Source of the DNA: an uncultured bacterium
Lineage (GTDB): Bacteria > Verrucomicrobiota > Lentisphaeria > Victivallales > UBA1829
Length of the DNA stretch: 64,000 nt
Direction of reading: 5' to 3'
Assembly: GCA_949292215.1 (NCBI GenBank)
Contig: CASEYW010000087.1
Span: 26,564-90,563, forward strand
The notes below the pieces were generated by a model. That model did not search any database and was not told the DNA's origin. It saw only the letters and a program-made list of their open reading frames with translations. Below, one piece after another: positions 18,901 to 27,749 of the stretch. Made by a program: the position numbers and the translations under genes. Position 1 is the first letter of the stretch, and every line of letters starts with the position of its first letter.

Positions 18901-19387
18901 GCTCTGGCAGGGGAAAAAGGATCTTTCCGCGGAAATCCGTCTTGCCTTGAACCGGGAATCGCTGAATCTGGATATCGATGTCTGTGACGATGTTCACGTC
19001 CAGCCGGAAACCGGACGATTCACCTGGAAAGGCGACAACGTCCAGCTCGCACTCACCATTCCCGGACAGTCTGGAAGCTGGGAAATCGGACTGACCCGTC
19101 TGCCTTCCGGGAAAAGCGAAACTTTCGTCTGGTATACACCAGCCGGATTCCATGCGGAAAAATGCGCATCCGGCATCCGTCTCAAGACAGAACGGAAAAA
19201 GGATCACACTCTCTACCGGGCGGAACTTCCGCTTGCTCTCCTGGGAACGTCATACGAAGCCATGAAACGGGGAATCCAGTTCAATCTCCTTATCAATGAC
19301 AACGACGGCGAATGCAGAAAAGGCGGCATTCAGATCGCTCCTCAGCTGAAGAACCCAGAACGCCATCCGGTTCTTGTATTCGAGTAA
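15968..19387 (+). CDS. Secreted clan-A glycoside hydrolase (GH39-like)
   Basis: The 1139-residue protein has a signal peptide (SFLYFLLLLPALLSAG, cut near 20), about 400 residues of beta-rich domains, a (beta/alpha)8 domain at about 435-760 and further beta domains, including a C-terminal DOMON/CBM9-like region (SLNLDIDVCDDVHVQ, KGDNVQLAL). The acid/base is E565 in EVWNEPD and the nucleophile E672 in YPNETA; the 107-residue spacing and the SIQPEKGVWNY segment are typical of GH39 and related families. It probably cleaves a complex glycan outside the inner membrane. It is the last gene of the operon starting at 14142. Confidence 0.85.
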   Translation: MKSRSFLYFLLLLPALLSAGPFPEFFSAKGLKLIQAEKRSQKLDHLPEGNGILLEIDESVFPYAELHLRSPRQLPDFREAEFVLKVRIDNPDAIRSFSLRLTDKNRETFQFPMRNGSFVKGENRIVFCVGDSEAKTSWGNKANVNRKIDYPVVLSGITCRIRPGFGRQQVEISSLELRTENAKQTLSERPFLFFDQRSKLLLTGANSSIKQLPEGILLRITGKKHAILKDHKWSLRPHSDPRQIVFHAEVRKGGGILQLDGAAGKGKQIHLETLFAQGDKTISLASGENSKVKFQKLTIVSRAPETEILFRSSVIRSAATAAEAIRFDVNTGSELHILKKGEEEKLAFLFTNTSPTAIRGTAEVKLRDFFDREIRQKLSFSLRPSECRRFPMRLPREHALGFWKAEALIATESPKTEAYSETSFAYLHPAGPTGLDKERHFLFSVCTHTTRWSPHDRKLEAEAAGLCGAKVVRTTSHWNSIQPEKGVWNYRDFDELVNLYGAQGIQLQSGLGYGTRWAAPEHTRNSRKWTDWHRAMPDLEAWRTYVSTTVARYKGRIRYWEVWNEPDLYSFAHFGADDYAKLLKAAWEEVKKVNPEAILMNGGFASLRPIVKSGKDNVQFQKDILRNCKGFYDVHAYHEHSNFPVYASVIDTLLLPIRKETGADAVPWYPNETAIASTGGGEKMQALTLFKKLLFSWSRGAIGYTWYNLRNDGFDPYNSEHHYGMMTTDFYPKPIYPVYNALAGLYGKAHFLEQRQIGRDLYLFLFRKGNDLLAAAWNEQNNPSDLPFVFRTNAEAAEQIDIMGNSTGIKLSSGTGIFTVGAIPVTLLLKNASNVVFPGAVVEAVAPQAAVRGKEFPLELKLRNPMATTWNLRFELEPSPLYQTEEREFQCRLKPDSKQSIFKRLLLSSDLPNDFNRKFHIRLRFEIPELKSSGTLDLPFRRAIHIPQKTGRSNPDFILDKRSQIFTFWEGQPSKKHLLWQGKKDLSAEIRLALNRESLNLDIDVCDDVHVQPETGRFTWKGDNVQLALTIPGQSGSWEIGLTRLPSGKSETFVWYTPAGFHAEKCASGIRLKTERKKDHTLYRAELPLALLGTSYEAMKRGIQFNLLINDNDGECRKGGIQIAPQLKNPERHPVLVFE

Positions 19388-19551
19388 AAGAGACTCACTG
19401 CGCTCTTCCTCTGAAAAATCCGCTTCCGATCACGCGGCAAGCATTTTTTCGATTGCTGCGGGTTCTCATTCATTCCTATTTTTCAAAGGAAAAACCCACA
19501 GTGACTTATCGTGAATTATTCTGTTTTTCTATAAATTTAATAGAGACCCCA

Positions 19552-19594
19552 TTGACAAAAAATATAAGATTTGTTATAATGTATACGAATACAT
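19552..19594 (+). promoter_or_regulatory. Consensus sigma-70 promoter with downstream operator
   Basis: TTGACA (19552-19557), exactly 17 bases, TATAAT (19575-19580), with an extended -10 TG at 19572-19573. The perfect inverted repeat ATGTAT-ACGA-ATACAT (19579-19594) begins in the -10 and spans the start site. It controls the LacI-type gene at 19623 and probably is bound by that protein. The rest of the 235-base gap (19388-19622) shows no gene. Confidence 0.7.
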
Positions 19595-19622
19595 AAAAGA
19601 TTTTTTACAGAAAAACAAGAAC

Positions 19623-20651
19623 ATGATTGTCAATCAGAAATTCATTGCAGAAAAAGCCGGAGTCTCCCAGAAGACAGCGTCTCTGTTTTTTCAGAACAGT
19701 CCGAAAGTGGCGGAAAAAACACGGCGCAAACTGGAAGAGGTTGTCAAGAAATACCACTACATTCCGAATCTGGCTGCAAGAACGATGAAAACAAAGAAAT
19801 TCAAACGGATTGCCTGTATTGCCGTACAGCACGGAACTGCCACTCAATCCCTGCATCCTCAGCTGGTTGCGTATTTGAACGGAGCTTCGCTGGAGCTTGC
19901 TCACGCTGGCTATTCTCTGATTTTCGAACCGGTATTTGTTTCTCCCGATAAGGAGGATATTCAATTTCATGAATTTTTCACGACTCTGTCCTCTGATGGA
20001 ATACTCGGAATTGCAGGCGACTGCGTCCCGAAAAGCCTGGATGAACAAATTGCAACACTCGGACTCCCAACGGTCTGGCTCAATCGGGAACACGAATCGC
20101 CGGATCTCCCCTGCATTATGATTGATGAAACAAAAACAACTCTTCTCCTCGCAGAATATCTTCATAAACAGGGAATCCGGAAAATAGTGTGGTTCGGACC
20201 GGAATGCAAGGAAATCAACACTGCGCATTATTCCTCCCGCGTCCGCAGCCAAACTCTTGAGACATACGCAAAATCTCATGACATCCAGTTCCGGGAACCG
20301 GCTTTTGTTCCTTATTACGTTCCTCTGAAACCGTATGCGGAAAAACTAATCCGGCGGGAACCGGATTGCGATATGTTCATCTGCTACAATCTCAACTACC
20401 GGATCGAACTGATCAACGCTTCCATTCAGGAGAAAATCAACATGGAAAACCGTGTGATTCACTACGCATCCGCATGGGAGAGAGCTTTTCTCAAAGGACA
20501 AATGGCAATGATGCTGCCGGAAATCGAACTCGGACGACAAGGAGCCATATACCTTCTCAGCTGTCTGAATGGAAAACCGGCTCCTGCCTGTTTGAAGCCC
20601 CTTGCCGGAATGATTTTTCCGAATGAATCTCAATCAACAACCATAAAATAG
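19623..20651 (+). CDS. LacI-family transcriptional regulator
   Basis: The 342-residue protein starts with a helix-turn-helix (QKFIAEKAG, VSQKTASLFF, residues 5-24) and a hinge helix (NLAARTMKTKKFK, about 52-64), then a ligand-binding domain of the periplasmic-binding type. The start of the helix-turn-helix is close to the N-terminus, as usual. Gene order is regulator, pseudopilin (10 bases later) and glycosidase. The consensus promoter just upstream carries a CpG-centred palindrome of the kind LacI proteins bind, so autoregulation of the three-gene operon by a sugar is likely. Confidence 0.88.
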   Translation: MIVNQKFIAEKAGVSQKTASLFFQNSPKVAEKTRRKLEEVVKKYHYIPNLAARTMKTKKFKRIACIAVQHGTATQSLHPQLVAYLNGASLELAHAGYSLIFEPVFVSPDKEDIQFHEFFTTLSSDGILGIAGDCVPKSLDEQIATLGLPTVWLNREHESPDLPCIMIDETKTTLLLAEYLHKQGIRKIVWFGPECKEINTAHYSSRVRSQTLETYAKSHDIQFREPAFVPYYVPLKPYAEKLIRREPDCDMFICYNLNYRIELINASIQEKINMENRVIHYASAWERAFLKGQMAMMLPEIELGRQGAIYLLSCLNGKPAPACLKPLAGMIFPNESQSTTIK

Positions 20652-20660
20652 GAAAAGAAC

Positions 20661-21386
20661 ATGAAGAAAAATTTCACACTGATCGAGCTTCTTGTTGTGA
20701 TTGCAATTATTGCAATTCTTGCAGGAATGCTTCTTCCAGCGCTGAACAGCGCACGGCAGAAAGCATACTCAGCAAACTGTATCGGGAATCTGAAACAGAT
20801 CGCTGCCGGAATCATCATGTATGCCAATGCAAATGATGATCATCTTCCGAATCCGAATCGCGGAATCAATGGAACAGGATGGAGCAATCACTGGGCCTCG
20901 GCGGTCAGCGAGCATGTAAATTTCAATACAAAACTGTTTCTCTGCCCGGCAAACAAGGCATCCTCCTATTTTGTTCAGATCTACACGGATCCGAAACGGG
21001 TTGGGGGCAACATTTCCTATGGAATGAACCGGGCGCTTTACAAGCAATATCCGTTCGGAAGTTCCCAGTGCAACGATGCGTTCCAAATTAACGGAGAGCA
21101 TGTTTACTTGAAAATCACGAAAGTTCTTTCACCATCCGCCTGTGTTCTCATAGGAGACACAAATAATCCCAAAACCGGCACAATGAATCCCTATTACCTG
21201 GAACCTTTTTACGGGACAAATCCCGGTCCCTATTATTACGGCTGGATTGGAATCTGCCATTCACTTGGAAGCAATTTTGCCTCCGTTGACGGGCATGCCT
21301 GGGGCTCCAAAGCCCCTTACGGACTGGTGAATCCGGAAGCCAACAAGATCCGGAATTTCTATCCGCTGCGGAAAAAGATTTACTGA
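20661..21386 (+). CDS. Type II secretion pseudopilin-like protein with H-X9-DG motif
   Basis: The 241-residue protein begins [20 protein letters not shown], a textbook prepilin leader, continues with [12 protein letters not shown], and carries [12 protein letters not shown] near the C-terminus, matching H-X9-DG. It is placed 10 bases after the LacI gene and just before a 1251-residue secreted glycosidase. Its variable middle region differs from the other five family members here, as expected if each copy is tuned to a different partner; that is inference. Confidence 0.9.
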   Translation: MKKNFTLIELLVVIAIIAILAGMLLPALNSARQKAYSANCIGNLKQIAAGIIMYANANDDHLPNPNRGINGTGWSNHWASAVSEHVNFNTKLFLCPANKASSYFVQIYTDPKRVGGNISYGMNRALYKQYPFGSSQCNDAFQINGEHVYLKITKVLSPSACVLIGDTNNPKTGTMNPYYLEPFYGTNPGPYYYGWIGICHSLGSNFASVDGHAWGSKAPYGLVNPEANKIRNFYPLRKKIY

Positions 21387-21406
21387 AAAAGGAAATGGAG
21401 AAGAGA

Positions 21407-24400
21407 ATGAAAAAACGTTTCATGATGTTTGCATCCTGCGTCCTTGCGTTTTCTCTGAACGCGGGAGAATGGAAAGATGGACTTCTGTTTTCAGCCGGAT
21501 TCGGAACCGGCGTTGATGCGGAAATTGCCGGCGGAGCAAAACGTCCGCAGAAAGATCTGCCTCTGGTCCCGGGCATCCACGGCAATGGAGTACAGGTAAC
21601 TCCCGAAGCTCCGCTTGCCTATAATAATGTTGCCAATCTTGATCTGAAACGGGGAACTATCGCGTTCTGGTTCAAACCGGCTCCGGAACTCCTTGCGGAA
21701 AAAAAGAACTGGACCCTCTTCCGCGCGCTCCACCTGACTCTGGCTTATACGGAATTTTCCAAGGCGCTCTTTTTCATGACAGGAGCAACAGTTCCGCAAA
21801 AAGGCTTCCTGTGGGATTATTCTCTTGCAACGAAAGAGATCAATCACTGGAAGCCGGGAGAATGGCAGCACATTGCTGCAAGCTGGGATCGCGAAAAAGG
21901 CGAAAAAACTCTTTATCTGAACGGTTCACCGGTAAAAACGACAAAAACAAAACGGTTCCCCTCCCGGATGGGCGGTGCCGAACCATTGCTGTTTCCTGCA
22001 TCAGGGGTCTATGATGAAATCATGATCTGGAACCGGGAGCTTTCCGCAAGCGAGGTGTTCCGTCTGGCCAAACAACCGGGAAATGTCAGCAGGGAAATTC
22101 TGGGCTCGGCGAAAAAGAACAACCTCGACGGAACGGTGAACGCCGCTGCTCTTCTGAAGGGACGTTCCTTTGCTGTCTCATTCGATCGTTCCGCAGTCCC
22201 GGAATACTCAAATGCAAGCTCGGAAGTGAAAAAGGGAAGCAAAACAGAAACGCGTCCGGGAATCATCAATGCCGGAATGAGTGGAACGGTATTTTATGAT
22301 TCCAGAGCAGTGGTGGAGCCAGAGGCCGGAACCGTTTCGTTCTGGTTCAAACCGGAGAGGGATTTCAAGGAACTCAAACAGACCATTGTCTTTTTCCGAG
22401 CCGGGCACATCTCCCTGAATCATGTCAACGGTGCACTTTTTTTCATGACAGGCGGGACCAGAAACGGAACATTTTCCTGGGATTACGGATGTGGAACAAA
22501 CCTGTCGCAAAAATGGAAAGCGGGAGAATGGCATCATCTGGCGTTCTCCTGGAATAAAAAAACTGGCAGAAAGGCCCTGTATCTGGATGGAAAGAAAATC
22601 AAGGGAACTTCCAGCGATCGTTTCCCGGATGCGGTCATCCCGGCGGGAGAATTCATTTTCATGCAGAATGCTCCCGGAACCGCGGATGAGCTCAATGTCT
22701 GGACACGTCCCCTTTCCGATGCGGAAATCATAGAACTCTGCGGAAATCCGGCGAAAATCCCGGAAGCGGACGGAAGAAAGATTCTTTCCTCCGTCACCGG
22801 CCTGCCGATCCAGCAGGCAGCGCGCAGGATTCTGAACGATGCAAAATCCGGAAAGATTGCTCTTCAGGCGGTCATACCGGATCTCTCTCCGGAAAAAACA
22901 ATCGTCGCGCCGGGAGAATCCTTCGAGGCAAAAATTATTTTACGCAATCCTTCGCTTCTCCCTGTCCGCGGGGAGATCGCAGTCACCCTGCGTGATTTCC
23001 ACATGAAAGGCTCCGGAACGGAAAAAATCAACGTTGAAATTCCCGCCGGCGGTGAACGGATTCTGACAAGAACATTTGTCCCGGAAAAACGCGGTATCTA
23101 CAAGGTGGAAGTCGTTTATGACAATGCGGGAAAGAAGCATATCTGGGATGTCGCCAGCTTCGGATGCTGGAATCTCCGCCAGAAACCGGACCCCGATTCT
23201 TTTTTCGGAAATCATGTCAACAGCTGGGCAAACGGGGTTTATCTCCGACAGGCGGCGAAACTTGGCCTGAACTGGGTGCGCAATCACAATATGCTTCAGG
23301 CAACCTGGTGGTGCAAAGCACAGCCGAAACCAGGGGAATTCTCCTGGGAAGACGACAATCAGATCGAATTGCTGAAGAAGCTGGATATGCACGTTCTGGG
23401 CCAGCTCTTCACCACTCCGAACTGGGCGGCCGCAGGCGGTCCCAGGCCGGAAACAAAAGGATACAACCAGTGTTTCAAACCCGATCTGAAGCTCTTTGCG
23501 GAATATGTCCGAAAAATGGTCAACCGGCATAAAAACTATATCCGCTACTGGGAAATCTGGAACGAACCCGATGTTTCCATGTTCTGGAAAGGTACGCCGG
23601 AGGAATTCGCCGAGCTGGTGCAGGTCGCGGTCAAAGCAATCAGGGAGGCGGATCCCACTGCAAAAATCATGGCAGCGGGATATCCGAATGTTGCGCGTGC
23701 ATGGCATCTACGCGCAGCAAAGGCCGGTGCTTTCAAAAATCTGGATATCATCTCATTCCATTATTATGCTTCTTCAGACAAACAGCCTGAAGAGCTGTTG
23801 CCGGCAATTCAGGATGCAGTCGCCCATTTCCAGAACCTTGCGGTAAAATACGGTGACGGAAAGCCTCTGCCGATCTGGGATTCTGAAGGCGGAAGCGGTT
23901 CAACGACCTTCCTCCGCGGAGGAAACCATCCGCTGCTTGCACCGGAGGAAAAACGGGAACCGATGAACTGGAAGGAGGCCGCTGTCCGGATCGTTCAATT
24001 CGAAGCGATTCTGGCTTCGGAAAAAATCGTCCGCAACTTCCATTATCTTCAGAATCGCGTACCGCAAACCTCTTCGGAAGCATACAACAGTCTTTGCACT
24101 CTCGATTTCAACAACGCGCCGAAACCTCTTCTCCTGACTCGCGCAGCAGCTCAGGAACAGTTGGATTATCATCGCTTTTACGAGCGGTTCCGCAAACCGG
24201 AGGCCCGCTTCTGGGGATTCCTCTATCAGCATAAAACACTTCCCTCCCGTTCTGTTCTCCTCACATGGTGCGGCGATGAAGGAAAACTTGAACTCTCGGG
24301 CGATTTCAAGGGCAGAATCGTTGAAAAAACGGATCTGCTTGGAAACAAGGTTTCTTTCCAGCAGAACCGGATTGCTGTTTCCGATGAACCTTCCTACTAT

Positions 24401-25162
24401 CAATTCGCGCTCCCAGCAAAAGAGGTGGCGGAAATATTGAAAAAAACGAAAATCAGAATAGAAAAAGCGCCTGTAAAATGGGAAGAAACCATCGCGGGAG
24501 ACGAAGGACATAAGGTTCCATCCCTGCCGGATTTCACAATCCCGGCTGAAGCTCCGGGGAAAAGCTTCACCATTGATTTACGCAAATTCTGCAACATGGG
24601 ACTCGCGGATCAAACCGCCGGAGACGGAAAAGGCGGTTGGGCCGATGAGGGAGATATGAATGACATGCGTGATCTGAAAACCGGTCGCCGGACTTTCTAC
24701 GGGGTCCCATTTGATCTCATTACTCCCTCTGAAAACAATGGGAAAGCAGTAATTACTCTGAAAAGTCGGAATCTGACACCGAAAATGCCTGGAGAGGTTC
24801 GTGGAATCCCCGTCGGGAAAAAAGTTCGGGCGCTTTATTTCCTGCACTCGGCTTCCTGGGGAAGTCCAGGGGATATCGGGTCCTATACCATCCATTATGC
24901 GGATGGATCCAGAGATGTGGTCAGAATGAACATTCCTCTCAATAACAACAACTGGTGGTTCTCTTACGATCCCCGCGAAGAATCGCGTCCCATCCCGGTA
25001 CGGGTCACAAATACCATGTCCGGAAAACCCGCATGGCGTTACCTCCGATTGTTCGAATGGAAAAACCCAAAACGCGGAACTATTGTAAAATCAATTGACA
25101 TCTCTTCCGCATGTGGACATCAAACGCCTATCGTCCTCGCAATTTCCGGCGTCGCTGAATAA
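21407..25162 (+). CDS. Secreted clan-A glycoside hydrolase with two LamG-like domains
   Basis: ATG at 21407 is preferred over 21395 because GGAG lies 6 bases before it and it gives a clean signal peptide (MKKRFMMFASCVLAFSLNAG). Two concanavalin A-like/LamG domains follow at about 20-225 and 245-445; they are tandem copies (GTIAFWFKPAPE and GTVSFWFKPERD; WQHIAASWDREKG and WHHLAFSWNKKTG). The catalytic (beta/alpha)8 domain spans about 590-960, with acid/base E720 (EIWNEPD) and nucleophile E827 (WDSEGGSG), spaced 107 residues as in the glycosidase at 15968. The C-terminal 200 residues hold the domain with DGKGGWADEGDMND shared with two other enzymes of this window. It is the last gene of its operon. 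Confidence 0.85.
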   Translation: MKKRFMMFASCVLAFSLNAGEWKDGLLFSAGFGTGVDAEIAGGAKRPQKDLPLVPGIHGNGVQVTPEAPLAYNNVANLDLKRGTIAFWFKPAPELLAEKKNWTLFRALHLTLAYTEFSKALFFMTGATVPQKGFLWDYSLATKEINHWKPGEWQHIAASWDREKGEKTLYLNGSPVKTTKTKRFPSRMGGAEPLLFPASGVYDEIMIWNRELSASEVFRLAKQPGNVSREILGSAKKNNLDGTVNAAALLKGRSFAVSFDRSAVPEYSNASSEVKKGSKTETRPGIINAGMSGTVFYDSRAVVEPEAGTVSFWFKPERDFKELKQTIVFFRAGHISLNHVNGALFFMTGGTRNGTFSWDYGCGTNLSQKWKAGEWHHLAFSWNKKTGRKALYLDGKKIKGTSSDRFPDAVIPAGEFIFMQNAPGTADELNVWTRPLSDAEIIELCGNPAKIPEADGRKILSSVTGLPIQQAARRILNDAKSGKIALQAVIPDLSPEKTIVAPGESFEAKIILRNPSLLPVRGEIAVTLRDFHMKGSGTEKINVEIPAGGERILTRTFVPEKRGIYKVEVVYDNAGKKHIWDVASFGCWNLRQKPDPDSFFGNHVNSWANGVYLRQAAKLGLNWVRNHNMLQATWWCKAQPKPGEFSWEDDNQIELLKKLDMHVLGQLFTTPNWAAAGGPRPETKGYNQCFKPDLKLFAEYVRKMVNRHKNYIRYWEIWNEPDVSMFWKGTPEEFAELVQVAVKAIREADPTAKIMAAGYPNVARAWHLRAAKAGAFKNLDIISFHYYASSDKQPEELLPAIQDAVAHFQNLAVKYGDGKPLPIWDSEGGSGSTTFLRGGNHPLLAPEEKREPMNWKEAAVRIVQFEAILASEKIVRNFHYLQNRVPQTSSEAYNSLCTLDFNNAPKPLLLTRAAAQEQLDYHRFYERFRKPEARFWGFLYQHKTLPSRSVLLTWCGDEGKLELSGDFKGRIVEKTDLLGNKVSFQQNRIAVSDEPSYYQFALPAKEVAEILKKTKIRIEKAPVKWEETIAGDEGHKVPSLPDFTIPAEAPGKSFTIDLRKFCNMGLADQTAGDGKGGWADEGDMNDMRDLKTGRRTFYGVPFDLITPSENNGKAVITLKSRNLTPKMPGEVRGIPVGKKVRALYFLHSASWGSPGDIGSYTIHYADGSRDVVRMNIPLNNNNWWFSYDPREESRPIPVRVTNTMSGKPAWRYLRLFEWKNPKRGTIVKSIDISSACGHQTPIVLAISGVAE

Positions 25163-25220
25163 AAAAACGGTCGCACGGATTCATGAAATCTGATTGAAGA
25201 TTTCGCCCTCCGTGCGACCG
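25161..25220 (-). terminator. Terminator between convergent genes, for the comM transcript
   Basis: A 12-base perfect stem (CGGTCGCACGGA at 25168-25179 with TCCGTGCGACCG at 25209-25220) contains an inner 7-base stem GAAATCT/AGATTTC. On the minus strand it is followed by seven T (complement of 25161-25167), so it ends the leftward comM transcript; the rightward side has no T-run. Confidence 0.75.
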
Positions 25221-25300
25221 GCTTATTCAGCTGGACCGAAGCAGGTCACAGACCTGCACCTTCGTCGCCGGCGCGATTTTCTCTCTTTGCTGCTGGCGAT

Positions 25301-26842
25301 TTAGAGTCGGCGGTCAAGAGAGCGATAGTTGATCGCTTCGAAAATATGTTCGGAAGAAATCTCGGATGCACCATCCAGATCGGCAACCGTCCGGGCGACA
25401 CGAAGAATACGATCATAGGCACGCGCACTCAGACCGAACTCTATGATTGTATGACGCAGCTGCACTTTCGCATCCATCGAAATCTTACAGTATTGATTGA
25501 TGTCGGCAGGCTCCATACGGGCATTGCATTTGACTTTTCGTGAGGTCCGGAAACGCTCGTTCTGAATGTTGCGTGCGCGAATGACACGTTCCCGAATCGC
25601 AGCACTGTTTTCGCCATCAGGGGCGCTGAGAAGCTCTTTTTCCGTCAGAGAGGAAACCTGCACATGAAGATCAATCCGGTCCAGCAGGGGACCTGAAATC
25701 TTCGCCCGGTAATCCTGGATACGTTTCTGTCCGCAGCGGCAGGTATGCAGCCGATCGCCGTAGTGACCGCAGGGACATGGATTCATCGCCCCCAGAAGAA
25801 TGAACTCACAGGGGAAATCAAAACTGCCGGCGGCACGGCTCACGGTCACCACTCCGGATTCCATCGGCTGACGAAGAGTCTCCAGAACGGACCGCTTGAA
25901 CTCCGGAAGTTCATCCAGAAATAAAACCCCATTGTGCGCAAGACTGATCTCTCCCGGCTGTGGATTCGTTCCCCCTCCAAGAAGTCCGGCATCGCTGACC
26001 GTATGATGCGGCGAGCGGAACGGACGGCATTTCAACAACGGATGTTTCGAATCCAGAAGACCAAGAACACTGTAAATTCGGCTTGTGTCAAGCGCTTCCT
26101 CCTCAGTCATCGGCGGAAGAATCCCCGGCAGACGTTTCGCCAGCATGGACTTGCCTGTCCCGGGAGGCCCGATAAAGAGAACATTGTGTCCGCCTGCGGC
26201 CGCAATCTCCAGAGCACGTTTCGCCAGGAATTGCCCTTTGACATCGGCAAAGTCGGGAATTCCCTCCCAGTCCGGCTCGGAAAACACCCGGACCGAATCG
26301 TTCGCCAGAGGGAGAAACTCTCCACGGACAGCAGCAACAGCATCCTGTAACGACGACACCGCATACACCCGGATCTCACTGCTGGCAACCGCTCCTTCCG
26401 GGGAATTCTCAAGCGGAACAATCAGATTCCGGATACGCGGATTCATTTTCCTGGCAAGAAGCGCAACCGGAAGACATCCCTTCACTGGACGCACCATCCC
26501 GTTCAAAGCCAGTTCACCAAGGATCAGACAGTCATTCAACCGTTCCCGGGGAAGAATCCCGTTCGCAGCAATCAGCGACAAGGCAATCGGAAGATCGAAC
26601 GCCGACCCTTCTTTTTTCATATCCGCAGGCGCCAGATTCACCAGGGTGCTGCCTTTCGGATGCCCGTACCCGCAGGCCAACAGCGCTGAACGGATACGGT
26701 CACGACTCTCTTTGATGGCGGTATCGGGAAGCCCCACAATGGAAACACCCGACTCATCGCCATGCCCCGTCGCATTGACTTCCACCTCAACAGGAAGCGC
26801 ATCCACTCCAACCACAGCGGCGGAAAATGTTTTTGTCAACAT
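25301..26842 (-). CDS. comM: YifB/ComM-family Mg chelatase-like AAA ATPase
   Basis: Start at 26842 (MLTKTFSAAVVGVDALPVEVEV) matches family N-termini and gives 513 residues, the usual length. An N-terminal Lon-protease-like domain (VSIVGLPDTAIKESRDRIRSAL) is followed by an AAA+ module with Walker A GPPGTGKSMLAKRLPG, Walker B LFLDELPEF, a CPCG zinc-like motif (MNPCPCGHYGD) and a C-terminal Mg-chelatase domain (LSARAYDRILRVARTVADL). ComM is a hexameric helicase that aids branch migration during natural transformation. It is monocistronic with its own terminator. Confidence 0.94.
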   Translation of the reverse strand: MLTKTFSAAVVGVDALPVEVEVNATGHGDESGVSIVGLPDTAIKESRDRIRSALLACGYGHPKGSTLVNLAPADMKKEGSAFDLPIALSLIAANGILPRERLNDCLILGELALNGMVRPVKGCLPVALLARKMNPRIRNLIVPLENSPEGAVASSEIRVYAVSSLQDAVAAVRGEFLPLANDSVRVFSEPDWEGIPDFADVKGQFLAKRALEIAAAGGHNVLFIGPPGTGKSMLAKRLPGILPPMTEEEALDTSRIYSVLGLLDSKHPLLKCRPFRSPHHTVSDAGLLGGGTNPQPGEISLAHNGVLFLDELPEFKRSVLETLRQPMESGVVTVSRAAGSFDFPCEFILLGAMNPCPCGHYGDRLHTCRCGQKRIQDYRAKISGPLLDRIDLHVQVSSLTEKELLSAPDGENSAAIRERVIRARNIQNERFRTSRKVKCNARMEPADINQYCKISMDAKVQLRHTIIEFGLSARAYDRILRVARTVADLDGASEISSEHIFEAINYRSLDRRL

Positions 26843-26973
26843 GATTGCTGAACTCCCGGTAATATTGTACAAAGAATCATCCAACTTATATTACAGGAAG
26901 ATTCCGGAAAATACAAACTGTTTCATGGATTTTATCGCAATTTCACAAAAGAGTCATCCCCTTGTCCGGCCTC

Positions 26974-27609
26974 TTATTCCTCGTTTCTTTTCTGAATCAT
27001 CAACAGAAGAAAACCGAGAACAATACAAACCAGCAGAACGCTCAGGGGAATCCAGTGTGTTTCAGAGGAATCTTCTCTTCCGGTACGATCATCCCCGGCA
27101 AGAGAACATGTGGATGCCGAGACTCCGGCGCCCTCATCCGGAATGGGTTCAAGCAGAAAAATCCGCTTTCCGGAACGGCTGTATCCCATTTCAAAGGAAT
27201 CCAATCGATACACTTCATCCGGCTTGAATGCGTGGAATACTCCTCCAGGCAGGAATTCAGAGCAGGAGAGAAGGAGGGAATGATCTCTCCGGTCCATCCG
27301 GGAAAGTCCGGGAAGAATTCGTCTCAGGGTGGAAAAATCGGAAACTTCTGCTGCAGGGGAAAGACAGAAGGACGTCAGGAGTCGCACAGAGCCGTCCACT
27401 CCGCGAATCATCCGCAGATACAGACGTCCGGAAGAATCCAAGGTCTGCATGAAGAGTTGAGAGAGCGGAGAAGTCTGCCGATGATACAGGCGACCGAATT
27501 CCCTCGGCATCCGCATTCTTCCGTGCTCCAGAGCTCTCTTCGCAAGGAATCCGCCGATAACGACTCCCGCGCAAAACGCAATCAGAAAAAAGGGAATCCA
27601 TTTTTTCAT
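26974..27609 (-). CDS. Hypothetical protein with two membrane helices
   Basis: This 211-residue product is not recognised. It has an N-terminal hydrophobic segment (IPFFLIAFCAGVVIGGFLA, 4-22), a soluble middle of about 150 residues, and a C-terminal membrane helix (IPLSVLLVCIVLGFLLLMI, about 187-205) followed by QKRNEE. The likely topology is both ends in the cytoplasm with the middle outside. It lies between comM on the same strand and a divergent GH1 gene. Codon use resembles its neighbours, and the frame is uninterrupted, so it is probably real. Confidence 0.6.
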   Translation of the reverse strand: MKKWIPFFLIAFCAGVVIGGFLAKRALEHGRMRMPREFGRLYHRQTSPLSQLFMQTLDSSGRLYLRMIRGVDGSVRLLTSFCLSPAAEVSDFSTLRRILPGLSRMDRRDHSLLLSCSEFLPGGVFHAFKPDEVYRLDSFEMGYSRSGKRIFLLEPIPDEGAGVSASTCSLAGDDRTGREDSSETHWIPLSVLLVCIVLGFLLLMIQKRNEE

Positions 27610-27749
27610 ATTTCTCTCCTGCTTTCAAGCAATGTAGCTCTTTTTTTCAAAGTTTCAAAAAAAGATCGCTGTTCATCTTGCAAAAAAATAAAAGAACGGA
27701 TAGATTTTCTGAAATGGATTTTTACAATCATTGATCAGGAGGATATCAA

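Noticed and set aside
19388..19622. tRNA or small RNA gene in the gap before the LacI gene
   Set aside because: No cloverleaf or CCA-ending structure could be built; only a short AAGAG/CTCTT stem and the promoter are visible.
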